A DNA stretch of 64,000 bases from the NCBI RefSeq assembly GCF_004307995.1, contig NZ_SIRE01000009.1, positions 186,001-250,000 of the forward strand, written 5' to 3'. This stretch comes from Paenibacillus thalictri. Its GTDB lineage: Bacteria; Bacillota; Bacilli; Paenibacillales; NBRC-103111. Position 1 is the stretch's first letter. The number at the start of each line of letters is the position of its first letter. Positions 34,450 through 43,097 of the stretch are shown here, piece after piece. Made by a program: the position numbers and the translations under genes. The notes under the pieces are model-generated. The model did no database searches. It worked only from the letters and a program-made list of their open reading frames with translations, and had not been told where the DNA came from.

Positions 34450-35331
34450 ATGACGGAAACTCAAAATAAAACCATTTTGGTGTTTGGCGCTACGGGACAA
34501 CAGGGCGGTTCGGTCGCCCGGCATCTGCTTGCGGGCGGGTGGAAGGTACGCGCATTTACCCGGGATGCAGCAGGAGCTGCAGCCAAAGAACTCGCGCTGC
34601 AGGGCGCCGAGTTATACGAAGGCGATATGGCTGACCGCGCCGCGCTGGAGCAGGCAATGCAGGACATATATGGCGTATTCAGCGTGCAACCTCCGGTATG
34701 GGATTTAACCGCGGTCGACGGGGAGGTTGAGCTGGGAAGCAACGTTGCTAATGCAGCGCGGCGAATGGGCGTACAGCATTTCATCTATGCGTCGGCGAGC
34801 GGTGCTGAAACGCAAGCGCATTTCCGCCCGCTGGCCAAGTGGGAGATTGAGAAGTATATCCGGGCTATCGGATTGCCGGCGACGATCTTGAGGCTGACGT
34901 TTTTTATGGAAAATTACGTGAGTCCGTATTCCGCTATCCGCGAAGGCGTTTATTCGGAAGCAATCGCCCCGGATGTACCGGTTCATTTGATCGCAGTTGA
35001 CGATATCGGGGCATTCGCCAAACTGGCGCTGGATCATCCGCAGCGGTATATCGGCCGAACGCTGGAATTGGCCGGCGATGCGCTTACCCCTCCGGAAATA
35101 GCGGCTGCCGTTAGCCGCGCTACCGGGCAATCCATCGAGTATGCCCGGATTCCCATGGAGGTGCTGCGTGAGCAAAGCGAAATAGCGGCAAGCATCTACG
35201 AATGGCTTAATGCGAGAGGCCATGTGGCGGATCTTCCGGCATTGCGCGAATGGTATCCCGGTCTCACGTCGTTTGAAGCTTGGCTGAGTAAGAAAGGCGC
35301 GGCGGAGTTCGCCGCGATGTCCGGCCGGTAA
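34450..35331 (+). CDS. NmrA-family NAD(P)-binding oxidoreductase
   Basis: A 293-residue atypical short-chain dehydrogenase. N-terminal nucleotide motif GATGQQGGSVARHLL (positions about 13-27) is typical of NmrA/HSCARG/quinone-oxidoreductase-like proteins. FSVQPP and an ASASGAETQ segment support the same family; the SDR Tyr-x3-Lys pair is not obvious. It may be a redox sensor or quinone reductase. ATG 34450 follows CAGGGAGGAG. HxlR/NmrA divergent pairs commonly respond to reactive electrophiles. A terminator follows at 35362. Confidence 0.82.
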   Translation: MTETQNKTILVFGATGQQGGSVARHLLAGGWKVRAFTRDAAGAAAKELALQGAELYEGDMADRAALEQAMQDIYGVFSVQPPVWDLTAVDGEVELGSNVANAARRMGVQHFIYASASGAETQAHFRPLAKWEIEKYIRAIGLPATILRLTFFMENYVSPYSAIREGVYSEAIAPDVPVHLIAVDDIGAFAKLALDHPQRYIGRTLELAGDALTPPEIAAAVSRATGQSIEYARIPMEVLREQSEIAASIYEWLNARGHVADLPALREWYPGLTSFEAWLSKKGAAEFAAMSGR

Positions 35332-35361
35332 ACCGGCGAGTCCCCGTAATTGAATAAGGTG

Positions 35362-35394
35362 AAAAGCCATCCGCTTATCAGCGGGTGGCTTTTT
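35362..35394 (+). terminator. Intrinsic terminator
   Basis: AAAAGCCATCCGC/GCGGGTGGCTTTT stem (one G-U pair) with a TTATCA loop. Confidence 0.88.
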
Positions 35395-35653
35395 AGCATT
35401 TCGTGAGAAGCCCCTTCGAGCACTTTCACCATGCCTGAATACAAGTTTTTTCTTACATGGAAATAAAAAGTTTGGCTTTTTTGTGATAAAAATATGAAGT
35501 CTTTGTGTAGGATTTCGTAAGATTCGGTAGGTGGGGGCTAAAATGAAGTCATCAGATGTTACCAATTCTTACACTGTGCTCCGGCGGCCTTATACAAGCG
35601 GTCTGCTGAAGCCCATTGGATTCATCGCTTTATCTGATAGAAAGGGGGGTTCT
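35395..35653. other. Leader region before glnQ
   Basis: About 260 bases with no independent gene. ATG 35543, preceded by GGTGGGGGC, is in frame with glnQ and would add 37 residues. That extension is unlike the family N-terminus, so I treat it as leader. No recognisable riboswitch; the AT-rich 35440-35520 stretch probably holds the promoter. Confidence 0.4.
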
Positions 35654-36382
35654 ATGATCTCGTTTCAGCAAGTGGAGAAGCACTACGGCGAGTTTCATGT
35701 ACTTAAAAACATCAATCTGGAAATCAGTCAAGGCGAAGTGGTGGTTGTGATCGGCCCGTCCGGCTCCGGTAAAAGTACGCTGCTTCGCTGTATCAATCGT
35801 TTGGAAGCGATTACGAGCGGACAATTGACCGTAAACGGCGTACAGGTGAACGACGGCAAAACCGATATCAACAAGCTGCGCCGCAACATCGGCATGGTGT
35901 TTCAACATTTCAACTTGTACCCTCATATGAAGGTGCTTGACAACATTACATTAGCCCCGATGAAGGTGCTTGGCATCTCAAAAAAGGAAGCCGAAGAAAC
36001 CGCCATGTATTATTTGAACAAAGTAGGCATCGCAGACAAGGCGGATCGTCATCCGTCCCAGCTTTCCGGGGGCCAGCAGCAGCGTGTGGCAATCGCCAGA
36101 GGGCTAGCGATGAAACCGCAAATCATGTTGTTTGACGAACCGACTTCCGCGCTGGATCCGGAGATGGTCGGCGAGGTACTGGATGTTATGAAGACGCTTG
36201 CTCAAGAAGGCATGACGATGGTCGTCGTTACACATGAGATGGGTTTTGCCAAGGAAGTATCGGATCGCGTTGTTTTTATGGATAAGGGTCAAATTATGGA
36301 GGTTTCGCCACCGGAGCAGTTTTTCTCGAATCCGCGGGAAGAGCGGGCGCAATTGTTCCTTAACCGTGTGCTGAATCATTAA
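35654..36382 (+). CDS. glnQ: Glutamine ABC transporter ATP-binding protein
   Basis: A 242-residue polar amino acid transporter ATPase: Walker [11 protein letters not shown]-loop [12 protein letters not shown], signature LSGGQQQR, Walker [15 protein letters not shown] and switch THEMGFA. ATG 35654 follows AAAGGGGGG. First gene of a glnQ-glnH-glnM-glnP order identical to Bacillus subtilis, and followed by glnKL. It energises import of glutamine (possibly glutamate too). Confidence 0.93.
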   Translation: MISFQQVEKHYGEFHVLKNINLEISQGEVVVVIGPSGSGKSTLLRCINRLEAITSGQLTVNGVQVNDGKTDINKLRRNIGMVFQHFNLYPHMKVLDNITLAPMKVLGISKKEAEETAMYYLNKVGIADKADRHPSQLSGGQQQRVAIARGLAMKPQIMLFDEPTSALDPEMVGEVLDVMKTLAQEGMTMVVVTHEMGFAKEVSDRVVFMDKGQIMEVSPPEQFFSNPREERAQLFLNRVLNH

Positions 36383-36425
36383 GGTTGTGCTTAAATACTT
36401 AACGATATGAGGGGAGTTTTGCTGA

Positions 36426-37265
36426 ATGAAAACGAAAAAATGGTTAACGATGGGTGTCTCGATTGTAGCAATTTCCGCATTGATGCTGACCGCCTGCGGA
36501 TCGAAGGATAGCGGCAGCGCAAGTGGAGGTTCCGCGGGAGCGAAATCGGCTTCGGTGATGGATGAAATCAAGAGCCGCGGCAAACTGGTGGTCGGCGTTA
36601 AATACGACACCAAGCTGTTCGGCTTGAAGGATCCGGCGAGCGGCAAGGTTGAGGGTTTTGACGTCGATATCGCCAAAGCGCTGGCCAAGCGGATTGTCGG
36701 CGACGAGAACAAGATTGAGCTGAAGGAAGTAACGTCCAAAACCCGGATCCCGATGCTCGACAACAAAGAGATCGATATGATTATCGCAACCATGACCATC
36801 AACGAAGAACGGAAAAAGCAGGTTGATTTCACCGATGTGTATTTCAAGGCCGGTCAATCGCTGCTTGTGAAAAAAGGCAGCCCGATCAAAAGCATCACCG
36901 ACGTGAAAAAAGGCACCAAGGTGCTTGCGGTTAAAGGCTCCACTTCGGTAGACAACGTTAAGAAGCAAGCGCCGGACGCAACCGTGCTGGAATTCGACAA
37001 CTATCAAGACGCCTTCAGCGCGTTAAAAGCGGGTCAAGGCGATACGCTTACGACGGACAATGCGATTTTATACGGAATGGCCGTTCAAGATCCCGGCTTT
37101 GAAGTAGTCGGCGAACCGTTTACCGACGAGCCATACGGCATCGCGATTAAGAAAGGCGAATCCGCGCTGGTTGCTAAAGTGAACGAACAGCTGAAAGCGA
37201 TGCAGTCGGACGGCGAATACAACAAAATTTACGAAAAATGGATCGGCAAAACTCCTGCGAAGTAA
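36426..37265 (+). CDS. glnH: Glutamine-binding lipoprotein
   Basis: A 279-residue family-3 binding protein. Lipobox LMLTAC (Cys near residue 24), Ser/Gly linker, and conserved EIKSRGKLVVGVKYDTKLFG plus VEGFDVDIAKALAKR. Ligand-binding elements MIIATMTINEERKKQVDF follow the family. ATG 36426 follows GAGGGGAG. It lies 43 bases after glnQ and delivers glutamine to the two permeases. Confidence 0.93.
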   Translation: MKTKKWLTMGVSIVAISALMLTACGSKDSGSASGGSAGAKSASVMDEIKSRGKLVVGVKYDTKLFGLKDPASGKVEGFDVDIAKALAKRIVGDENKIELKEVTSKTRIPMLDNKEIDMIIATMTINEERKKQVDFTDVYFKAGQSLLVKKGSPIKSITDVKKGTKVLAVKGSTSVDNVKKQAPDATVLEFDNYQDAFSALKAGQGDTLTTDNAILYGMAVQDPGFEVVGEPFTDEPYGIAIKKGESALVAKVNEQLKAMQSDGEYNKIYEKWIGKTPAK

Positions 37266-37282
37266 AGCAAGTGGAGAAAAAG

Positions 37283-37314
37283 GAAGATGGGAGACCCCTC
37301 CGTCGCCCATCTTC
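37283..37314 (+). terminator. Intercistronic hairpin between glnH and glnM
   Basis: Perfect nine-base stem GAAGATGGG/CCCATCTTC with a 14-base loop, with only a short T-poor tail. Likely an attenuator or mRNA-stabilising hairpin that raises binding-protein output over the permeases. Confidence 0.6.
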
Positions 37315-37352
37315 TCATATTTCGGACAGAAGAGTAGAAAGGAGGATGTATC

Positions 37353-38006
37353 TTGCCCAATATTGACATTTTTACGGACTACTTCGATATCTATATGAAA
37401 GGTTTCGGCAATACGATTTGGGCCAGCGCGATCTCCCTTCTGGGCAGCTTTCTGCTTGGCACGATCATTGCCGTCTTCCGTATTACCAACATCAAACCTC
37501 TGCAATGGATCGGGACGGTGTACGTCGAATTTATCCGCAATATTCCGCTGCTGCTTGTGGTGTTTGTGTTTTTCTATGGACTGCCGGCCGTAGGGGTGAC
37601 CTTAAGCGGTTTTGTATGCGGTACGATCGGTCTGACGATATATACGGCTTCTTTTGTAGCGGAAGCGATCCGCGCCGGCATTATGGCTGTAGCCAAAGGA
37701 CAGACCGAGGCGGCAAGAGCTTCCGGTCTTACCTATATGCAGACGATGAGGCACGTTATTTTGCCGCAGGCGGTCAAAATCGTCATTCCGCCGCTCAGCA
37801 ACCAGTTCATTAACCTGGTGAAAAACTCCTCCATCCTTGGCGCTTTCGCCGGATTGGACCTGATGTATTACGGCGATCAGGTAGCGAGCAAAACCTACGC
37901 TACATTTGATACGTACATTTTTGTCGCTGTGCTTTATTTGGTATTGACCCTTCCTTTGAGCTACATGGCATTGCATTTTGAGCGCAAACTGGCGAAGGCC
38001 GGCTAA
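37353..38006 (+). CDS. glnM: Glutamine ABC permease
   Basis: A 217-residue HisMQ-type permease with about five helices and EAA loop EAARASGLTYMQTMRHVILP. The TTG start at 37353 is chosen for the AAAGGAGGATG upstream. It pairs with the glnP product, whose gene begins 11 bases later. Confidence 0.92.
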   Translation: MPNIDIFTDYFDIYMKGFGNTIWASAISLLGSFLLGTIIAVFRITNIKPLQWIGTVYVEFIRNIPLLLVVFVFFYGLPAVGVTLSGFVCGTIGLTIYTASFVAEAIRAGIMAVAKGQTEAARASGLTYMQTMRHVILPQAVKIVIPPLSNQFINLVKNSSILGAFAGLDLMYYGDQVASKTYATFDTYIFVAVLYLVLTLPLSYMALHFERKLAKAG

Positions 38007-38017
38007 GGGGGGAGCTT

Positions 38018-38668
38018 ATGGATATCATTAACGCGCTTTCAGGTCATAATATTGTTTTTGTATTGGAAGGTTTTCTCGTTACCTTACGGGTGGCGTTTAT
38101 CGCCATCGTGCTCAGCTTTATTATCGGCTGCATCGTCGGTACGGTTCGTTATACGAAGATGCCGGTTGTGTCTCCGATTCTCGCAGTCCTTGTAGAGCTG
38201 ATTCGGAACCTGCCGTTATTGCTCATTATTTTCTTCACTCGCTTCGCCCTGCCGGATATCGGCATTAAGCTGGGCGTCGAAAACTCGGCCATCGTTGGTC
38301 TCGCCGTATTCGAGGCGGCGATGATTTCCGAAATCGTCCGCAGCGGTCTTGCCTCGATTGACAAAGGGCAGATCGAAGCCGCTCGTTCTTCCGGACTCGG
38401 TTACGTCCGCACGTTATGGCACATCGTGCTGCCCCAGGGGCTGCGCCGGATGATGCCGCCGATGGTGAGCCAGTTTATTTCGCTGCTGAAGGATACCTCC
38501 TTGGCGATTGTCATCTCCTTGCCGGACTTGATGCACAACGCCAAAATCGTTATCGGCCAAAGCTACAATTACACGATTCCGATTCTGGCATTGGTGGCGC
38601 TACTTTATTTTGCCGTCAATTACGCGCTGTCGCTTGCCGCCAAACGAATGGAGAATAAACTGGTGTAG
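38018..38668 (+). CDS. glnP: Glutamine ABC permease
   Basis: A 216-residue HisMQ-type permease, about five helices, EAA loop EAARSSGLGYVRTLWHIVLP. ATG 38018 follows AAGGGGGG. It is the last gene of glnQHMP; a 222-base palindrome begins at the very next base after its stop codon. Confidence 0.92.
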   Translation: MDIINALSGHNIVFVLEGFLVTLRVAFIAIVLSFIIGCIVGTVRYTKMPVVSPILAVLVELIRNLPLLLIIFFTRFALPDIGIKLGVENSAIVGLAVFEAAMISEIVRSGLASIDKGQIEAARSSGLGYVRTLWHIVLPQGLRRMMPPMVSQFISLLKDTSLAIVISLPDLMHNAKIVIGQSYNYTIPILALVALLYFAVNYALSLAAKRMENKLV

Positions 38669-38890
38669 GGGGTCTGGCGGGCGGAAGGAGATTGTGAATA
38701 TGTATTCGTGATTGCGGTCATTTCGAGAAGGGATTGCCTCTCCACCGCTCGTGAAAACCGTATTTTTTTGAATTTACTTTTCGGTAAAAATACGGTTTTC
38801 AAGGCGGACGTAAACTTTACGAGGCAATTCCCTTGCCCTCCATGACCGCACGAATACATATTCACAAAAATTCCAGTCCCGCCAAACCCC
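38669..38890. repeat. Large palindrome, family P, copy 1
   Basis: A 222-base imperfect inverted repeat starting right after the glnP stop. Outer arms GGGGTCTGGCGGG with CCCGCCAAACCCC, then TGTGAATATGTATTCGTG with its exact complement, GCGGTCAT with ATGACCGC, and inner arms AAGGGATTGCCTC and TGAAAACCGTATTTTT with matching complements. The loop is around 38768-38782. The inner half recurs at 41277. Confidence 0.92.
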
Positions 38891-38910
38891 TGGAGTAAAA
38901 TATAAAATAA

Positions 38911-38945
38911 AAGCTAACCTCCACATTAACCGAGGTTGGCTTTTT
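38911..38945 (+). terminator. Intrinsic terminator after the palindrome
   Basis: AAGCTAACCTC/GAGGTTGGCTT stem (one G-U pair) and TTTTT, closing the glnQHMP transcript. Confidence 0.88.
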
Positions 38946-39056
38946 CACAAATGCAGTGAATTAATATTTTTTGGAAAGTGCAGTACAATAAGAAGTACGG
39001 GTTGGGGATACATGTCCCGTTGGGTACTATTGTGTGTTCGCGGCGGAGGTTGGGTT

Positions 39057-40349
39057 ATGGGATGGATGCAAAATCATGTTAAAAGCCAAGGCGTGCAAAT
39101 CCTGATCATTGCGCTTTTTGTCGCTATCGCCGGGGAGTTTAAAATTACGCCGTTCAGCGGCGAGATCTTTCGCATCGGTCTGGGCAGCAGCACCTTCCTG
39201 CTGCTGTTATTGCTGATTCGCCAGCTGCCGTATATCAAAACAGGGATTGCGGTCGGCGTTACGGTGCTGCTGTTTCGGACTTTGCTTGATATTGCTTCTA
39301 CCGATCACCTGATGCTGCTGGACAGTTTGCGTAAACATTTTTCCGCGATGCTGTATTATATTGTGTTTGCGATTGGCATGAGGCTGATCCAGGAACGGCT
39401 GCATGAGCTGCATCCGCTGATTCTTGGAGCGTGCACCGCTGTGATCGATTTTATGTCCAACGAAATGGAATTGATCGCCCGCAGCACGCTGTATCATTTG
39501 CCTTTTGTCCAGCCGTCGCAGTGGCTGCTGATTTCCGTGACCGCGGTGGTCCGCTGTTATTTTACAATCGGTTTGTACAGCAGTATTATGGTCAGCCAAA
39601 TGCGCATTGTGCACGCCGAGCAGCAGAAGCGGATGGAGCAGATGCTGACGATTAACAGCGGTTTATACGGCGAGGTATTTTACTTGAAAAAATCGATGGA
39701 CGCCATTGAGAAAATTACCGTAAAAAGCTACGATTTGTATTGCCGTTTGAACGAGTCGCCGGCAAGCAAAGATTACAGCAAGTCGATTCTTGAAATCACC
39801 CAGCAAATTCATGAGATCAAGAAGGATTCCCAGCGTATTCTGGCAGGCCTCATTAAGCTGACCGATAAGGAAACCGCTTCCGAATTGGCGCTTTCCGAGA
39901 TCGTGCAGTTTGTCCTGAAATCCAATCAGGAATACAGCAGCATGCTGCGTAAAGAAATCCGGATGGAGCATGAGCTGCGCACGAATTATCCAACTTCCCA
40001 TTACATACCGCTGCTGACGGTGCTGAACAATTTGGTGTCCAACGCCGTTGAAGCCATTGAGGTCAAGGGGACCATCCGCATTCAGGTGTACGCCTTGCTT
40101 CAAGATACGGTGTTTATTGTCAGCGATACGGGATCCGGCATTTCGGAACCAGATAAGGAAGTCGTGTTCGAACCCGGGTTTACAACAAAATTTAACCAAG
40201 AAGGCATAGCGGCCACGGGTATCGGGCTTTCCCATGTGCGTGACATTGTGAAGTCCTTCGGAGGTTCGATTGAGCTCAAACCCTACAAGCACACGGATGA
40301 GACCACTTTCGTAGTGTCGTTTCCAACTAAGGCGTTATATAAGGAGTGA
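39057..40349 (+). CDS. glnK: Glutamine-responsive sensor histidine kinase
   Basis: A 430-residue membrane kinase resembling Bacillus GlnK (YcbA). About five or six helices (about 10-185) precede a coiled linker, then a dimerisation region and HATPase domain: N box LNNLVSNAVEAIE, G1 DTGSGI, G2 GIGLSHVRDIV. The phospho-acceptor region is of the SpoOB-like/DcuS type without a classical H box. ATG 39057 has CGGAGG eight bases upstream; the longer reading from 39012 is less likely. Paired with glnL ten bases downstream, next to glnQHMP, it probably reports glutamine. Confidence 0.88.
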   Translation: MGWMQNHVKSQGVQILIIALFVAIAGEFKITPFSGEIFRIGLGSSTFLLLLLLIRQLPYIKTGIAVGVTVLLFRTLLDIASTDHLMLLDSLRKHFSAMLYYIVFAIGMRLIQERLHELHPLILGACTAVIDFMSNEMELIARSTLYHLPFVQPSQWLLISVTAVVRCYFTIGLYSSIMVSQMRIVHAEQQKRMEQMLTINSGLYGEVFYLKKSMDAIEKITVKSYDLYCRLNESPASKDYSKSILEITQQIHEIKKDSQRILAGLIKLTDKETASELALSEIVQFVLKSNQEYSSMLRKEIRMEHELRTNYPTSHYIPLLTVLNNLVSNAVEAIEVKGTIRIQVYALLQDTVFIVSDTGSGISEPDKEVVFEPGFTTKFNQEGIAATGIGLSHVRDIVKSFGGSIELKPYKHTDETTFVVSFPTKALYKE

Positions 40350-40358
40350 GGCGAACCG

Positions 40359-41276
40359 ATGCTTAGCTACTGTATTGTCGACGATGATGCTGTAAGCAGA
40401 AGGATGCTGCAATCGATCATTGAACAAAGCGGTCTTGGCGAGGTGGTGGCTACCGCCGGGAGCGGGATCGAAGGGGCCAGAGCGGTGCTGGATGCGGCCC
40501 CCGATGTGGTCCTGATCGATCTGTTAATGCCCGACCAAGACGGGATTGAAACGATTGCGCAGCTTCACCGCGAGGGTTATCAAGGCAAATTTGTGATGAT
40601 CTCGCAGATCGAGAATAAAGAAATGATCGGCAAAGCTTATCAGGCCGGAATAGAGTTCTATATTCACAAACCGATTAACCGGGTCGAAGTGGAGGCCGTG
40701 CTTACCAAGGTCGGTGAGCAGTGGAAAATCGGACGGTATCTTCAAGAGATCAAGCAGTCGCTTGCCAAGCTGGACGTTCTAGGTTCGGATACGGGGAACA
40801 ACCGCCGCAAGCCGACTGCCCGCGATATCGTTCAGCCGATTCTCATGGATATGGGCATTATCGGAGACAGCGGAAGCCGGGATATAATCGAGATCATCGA
40901 GTTTCTCGTATCGCAGCATAAAGAAGAAACGCTGCCTCCGCTGAAGGACTTGTATGAGGCCGCGGCTCGTGCCCGCATGCATAAATCGGACGGCTGCGAT
41001 CCGGATAAGGACATGGTGGATAAAGAAGGGAAAGCTGTAGAGCAGCGAATCCGCCGTACGGTGATGTCTGCGCTGACCCATCTGGCCAGTATCGGCCTCA
41101 CCGACTACGGGAATCCGAAATTCGAGCATTACGCGACGCTTTATTTTGACTTCCAGGATGTGCGGCTGAAGATGAAGGAGATCGATGAAGACCGTACGCA
41201 GGATAAGGGAAAGATTAACATTAAGAAATTTCTGCAGGTGCTTTATTTGCAAACGATGGATAAAATGAAGGGTTAG
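40359..41276 (+). CDS. glnL: Response regulator GlnL with YcbB domain
   Basis: A 305-residue regulator. Receiver domain (about 1-120) with acidic pocket VDDD, phospho-acceptor Asp54 in LIDLLMPDQDG and conserved Lys in FYIHKPINR. The C-terminus (about 150-300) matches the YcbB domain of Bacillus GlnL, a DNA-binding module. ATG 40359 lies ten bases after the glnK stop. Likely activates the glutamine-uptake genes in response to GlnK. A second large palindrome starts at the base after its stop codon. Confidence 0.9.
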   Translation: MLSYCIVDDDAVSRRMLQSIIEQSGLGEVVATAGSGIEGARAVLDAAPDVVLIDLLMPDQDGIETIAQLHREGYQGKFVMISQIENKEMIGKAYQAGIEFYIHKPINRVEVEAVLTKVGEQWKIGRYLQEIKQSLAKLDVLGSDTGNNRRKPTARDIVQPILMDMGIIGDSGSRDIIEIIEFLVSQHKEETLPPLKDLYEAAARARMHKSDGCDPDKDMVDKEGKAVEQRIRRTVMSALTHLASIGLTDYGNPKFEHYATLYFDFQDVRLKMKEIDEDRTQDKGKINIKKFLQVLYLQTMDKMKG

Positions 41277-41498
41277 GAGTCTGTCCGACGAAGCAAAACG
41301 ATGAATTTTTATTCAGCTGACCGTTACGACAAGAAGGGATTGCCACTCCACCGCCAATGAAAACCGTGTTTTTTATTTGATTTTACCTTACGGTAAAAAC
41401 ACGGTTTTCAAAGCGGACGTAGACTTTTCGCGGCAATTCCCTTCCCTCTGTATCGTCCTGAATAAAAATTCATCAACGTCAATCCGTCGGACAGACTC
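41277..41498. repeat. Large palindrome, family P, copy 2
   Basis: A 222-base imperfect inverted repeat immediately after the glnL stop. Outer arms GAGTCTGTCCGACG with the complement ending at 41498, then TGAATTTTTATTCAG with its complement, then inner arms AAGGGATTGCC and TGAAAACCGTGTTTTT. Only the inner 100 bases resemble copy 1 (GAAGGGATTGCC, CTCCACCGC, TTTTCAA-GCGGACGTA); the outer arms differ in sequence yet stay self-complementary. Confidence 0.92.
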
Positions 41499-41508
41499 TA
41501 TTGTAAAG

Positions 41509-41552
41509 CGGCTGTTCCCAGGTGTTTAGCCGGGGAACAGCCGTTTTGTTTT
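41509..41552 (+). terminator. Intrinsic terminator after glnKL
   Basis: CGGCTGTTCCC/GGGGAACAGCCG stem (41509-41543) followed by TTTTGTTTT. Confidence 0.9.
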
Positions 41553-41981
41553 AATATCAGAATGTTTAACGCTTTACAGTGACAAAGCAAGAGGAGTACT
41601 CTTTCTGATGGAGGGAGAAGGTGGGACCCTAACGAACCGCGCTTACGCCTCGCTCGTGGAAACTGTTATATCACACGGAAAGGAATTTCCTTGGTAGCGG
41701 TGCGAAATTTCCGTCGCGGCGGGAAATCGGGCGTTGCGTAAGGAAGTAAGGAAACGTCTGACTGTCCGAAGGTAAAAGGTTTCCTTTCGATGGAAGAGAT
41801 TGTCTTTAAGCCTGGTCATCCCGCGAATTTGCCCAGCAAGAAAGAACTGAGCTACTTTGGCAAAGAAAATAATTTCCTCACACAATGAAGTGAGTGGGCC
41901 GTTGTGCGATGGAGCGGGGCTATCCCGATACCGGATGGTTTTCTTCTGTCTAGGGTGGCAGCGGCATCAGGAAGAGGCGAA
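41553..41981. other. Unassigned non-coding stretch with dyads
   Basis: About 430 bases without a believable gene. Dyads seen: ACGGAAA/TTTCCGT (about 41676-41713), AAGGAAAC/GTTTCCTT (about 41749-41786), CTCAC/GTGAG (41878-41895), and TTGTGCGATGG (from 41901), which pairs with CCATCGCACAA at 42141-42151 beyond the repeat at 41982. An 80-codon minus-strand frame here has no ribosome site or recognisable content. It could be a decayed element or a structured RNA. Confidence 0.5.
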
Positions 41982-42187
41982 CTAGCACAGAGTAGACCAA
42001 AGGGATGGGCAGGGGGTGGAGAAGCGCTAGCGTCCGCTTTTAAAATCGAGGCCCGACCACTCTAGATTGTTCATAGGGACTCGATTTTAATGGGCGGTCG
42101 GAATCCTCTGCTCATCCCCAACAAACGCGCAAAAAGTAGCCCATCGCACAAAAGAGACCGTCAGGGTGATTTTCCCTGAAGGTTTTT
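41982..42187 (+). repeat. Structured repeat, family S, copy A, ending in a terminator
   Basis: About 205 bases closely matching 59191-59398. It contains an outer stem GGGATGGGCAG/CTGCTCATCCC, GCGCTAGCG, a TTAAAATCG/CGATTTTAA stem and a CCGACC/GGTCGG pairing that crosses it. It ends with CCGTCAGGG/CCCTGAAGG (one mismatch) and TTTTTGTTTT, an intrinsic terminator. No coding potential is evident. Confidence 0.88.
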
Positions 42188-42290
42188 GTTTTGGCTTTTT
42201 TATTGTTGGACTAGTCAGTAGCCGTTTCCGTTAGAGATATTTGGTATAGCATATTAGTAGCTTTTTGCTTTGTGGAAGGGGAGTGGGCTT

Positions 42291-43064
42291 ATGGAAGAAA
42301 GCAAGATGTTAAGCAGCGGCGAGCTGATGGATAAAATTTTGGAGGCTCTGCGCTGCAAGCAGCCGCTATCCGTTGTATCCGTTGGAGCGACAGAGTCCTT
42401 CGTCATGGCTCAATATACACTTATGCCGGAAGAGGAATTTATGAAGCATTCGGAAGCCGTTATTGCAAATAAAGGTGAAAAATCAGGTTTTCTGCACAGG
42501 GGCGTCCGTTTTCCTAATGTACAATTGCGAGATGAAGTTGTGGAGGCCGTTCGCCAAGCGGACATTATCGGTTATAACACGCTGATCCGTTTCAAGGATG
42601 CCGGCAGGCTGACGGAAAGGGTATTCAACGCATACGGCATTCAGCCCAAATATATTTATGAAGCTTATTTGCGCCGGGTCATCATGTTCTCGCAGAAAGA
42701 TAAATTCGACCAAATGTTAGCCGGAAGGAAGGTGCTGCTCATTGGATCTCCTGCACAACAAGTGCGTGATACATTAAATAAGACAAGAAAGCACGCTCTT
42801 GGCTTTGAAATCGTCGGCACGGTAGCTATTGACGAATACGAGGATGTTCCGGAAGCGAAAAATCAGATCGACCGGTATGAGTTCGATTTGTGCCTGTTAG
42901 CTGCGGGAACAAACGCGCTTATATTAAGCGCGTATATCTCCAAGGTGCACGGTAAAGTAGCCTTCGATTTGGGCTCCGGGTTGAATAGTTTGCATACAGA
43001 CGTCATTTACTCGGACTATTGGCTTGATCATCTAATCGGCATCAATAAATTGAGGGGAATGTAA
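42291..43064 (+). CDS. GT-D-fold glycosyltransferase
   Basis: A 257-residue protein of the GT-D-fold family: ILEALRCKQPLSVVSVGATE at the N-terminus, a VIANKGEKSGFLHRGVRFP segment parallel to the ANKGxKGVTLP segment of the two paralogues at 45008 and 45717, and a C-terminal CLLAAGTNALILSAYISK. The usual DGE metal motif is replaced by GATE. ATG 42291 follows GGGGAGTGGGC. It starts the glycosylation cluster and is followed by a CgeB-like gene 33 bases later. It probably transfers a sugar to a surface glycan or glycoprotein; donor and acceptor are unknown. Confidence 0.7.
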   Translation: MEESKMLSSGELMDKILEALRCKQPLSVVSVGATESFVMAQYTLMPEEEFMKHSEAVIANKGEKSGFLHRGVRFPNVQLRDEVVEAVRQADIIGYNTLIRFKDAGRLTERVFNAYGIQPKYIYEAYLRRVIMFSQKDKFDQMLAGRKVLLIGSPAQQVRDTLNKTRKHALGFEIVGTVAIDEYEDVPEAKNQIDRYEFDLCLLAAGTNALILSAYISKVHGKVAFDLGSGLNSLHTDVIYSDYWLDHLIGINKLRGM

Positions 43065-43097
43065 CGTTGTTCAGCGCCTGCATAAAGGGGGATTTAC

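Noticed and set aside
41643..41885. 80-codon minus-strand frame in the repeat-rich gap
   Set aside because: No ribosome site, no recognisable domain, and it spans several dyads.
41553..42187. RNase P RNA, tmRNA or group II intron in the kilobase gap
   Set aside because: I looked for the conserved RNase P core, the tmRNA acceptor ends and an intron domain V and saw none of them.
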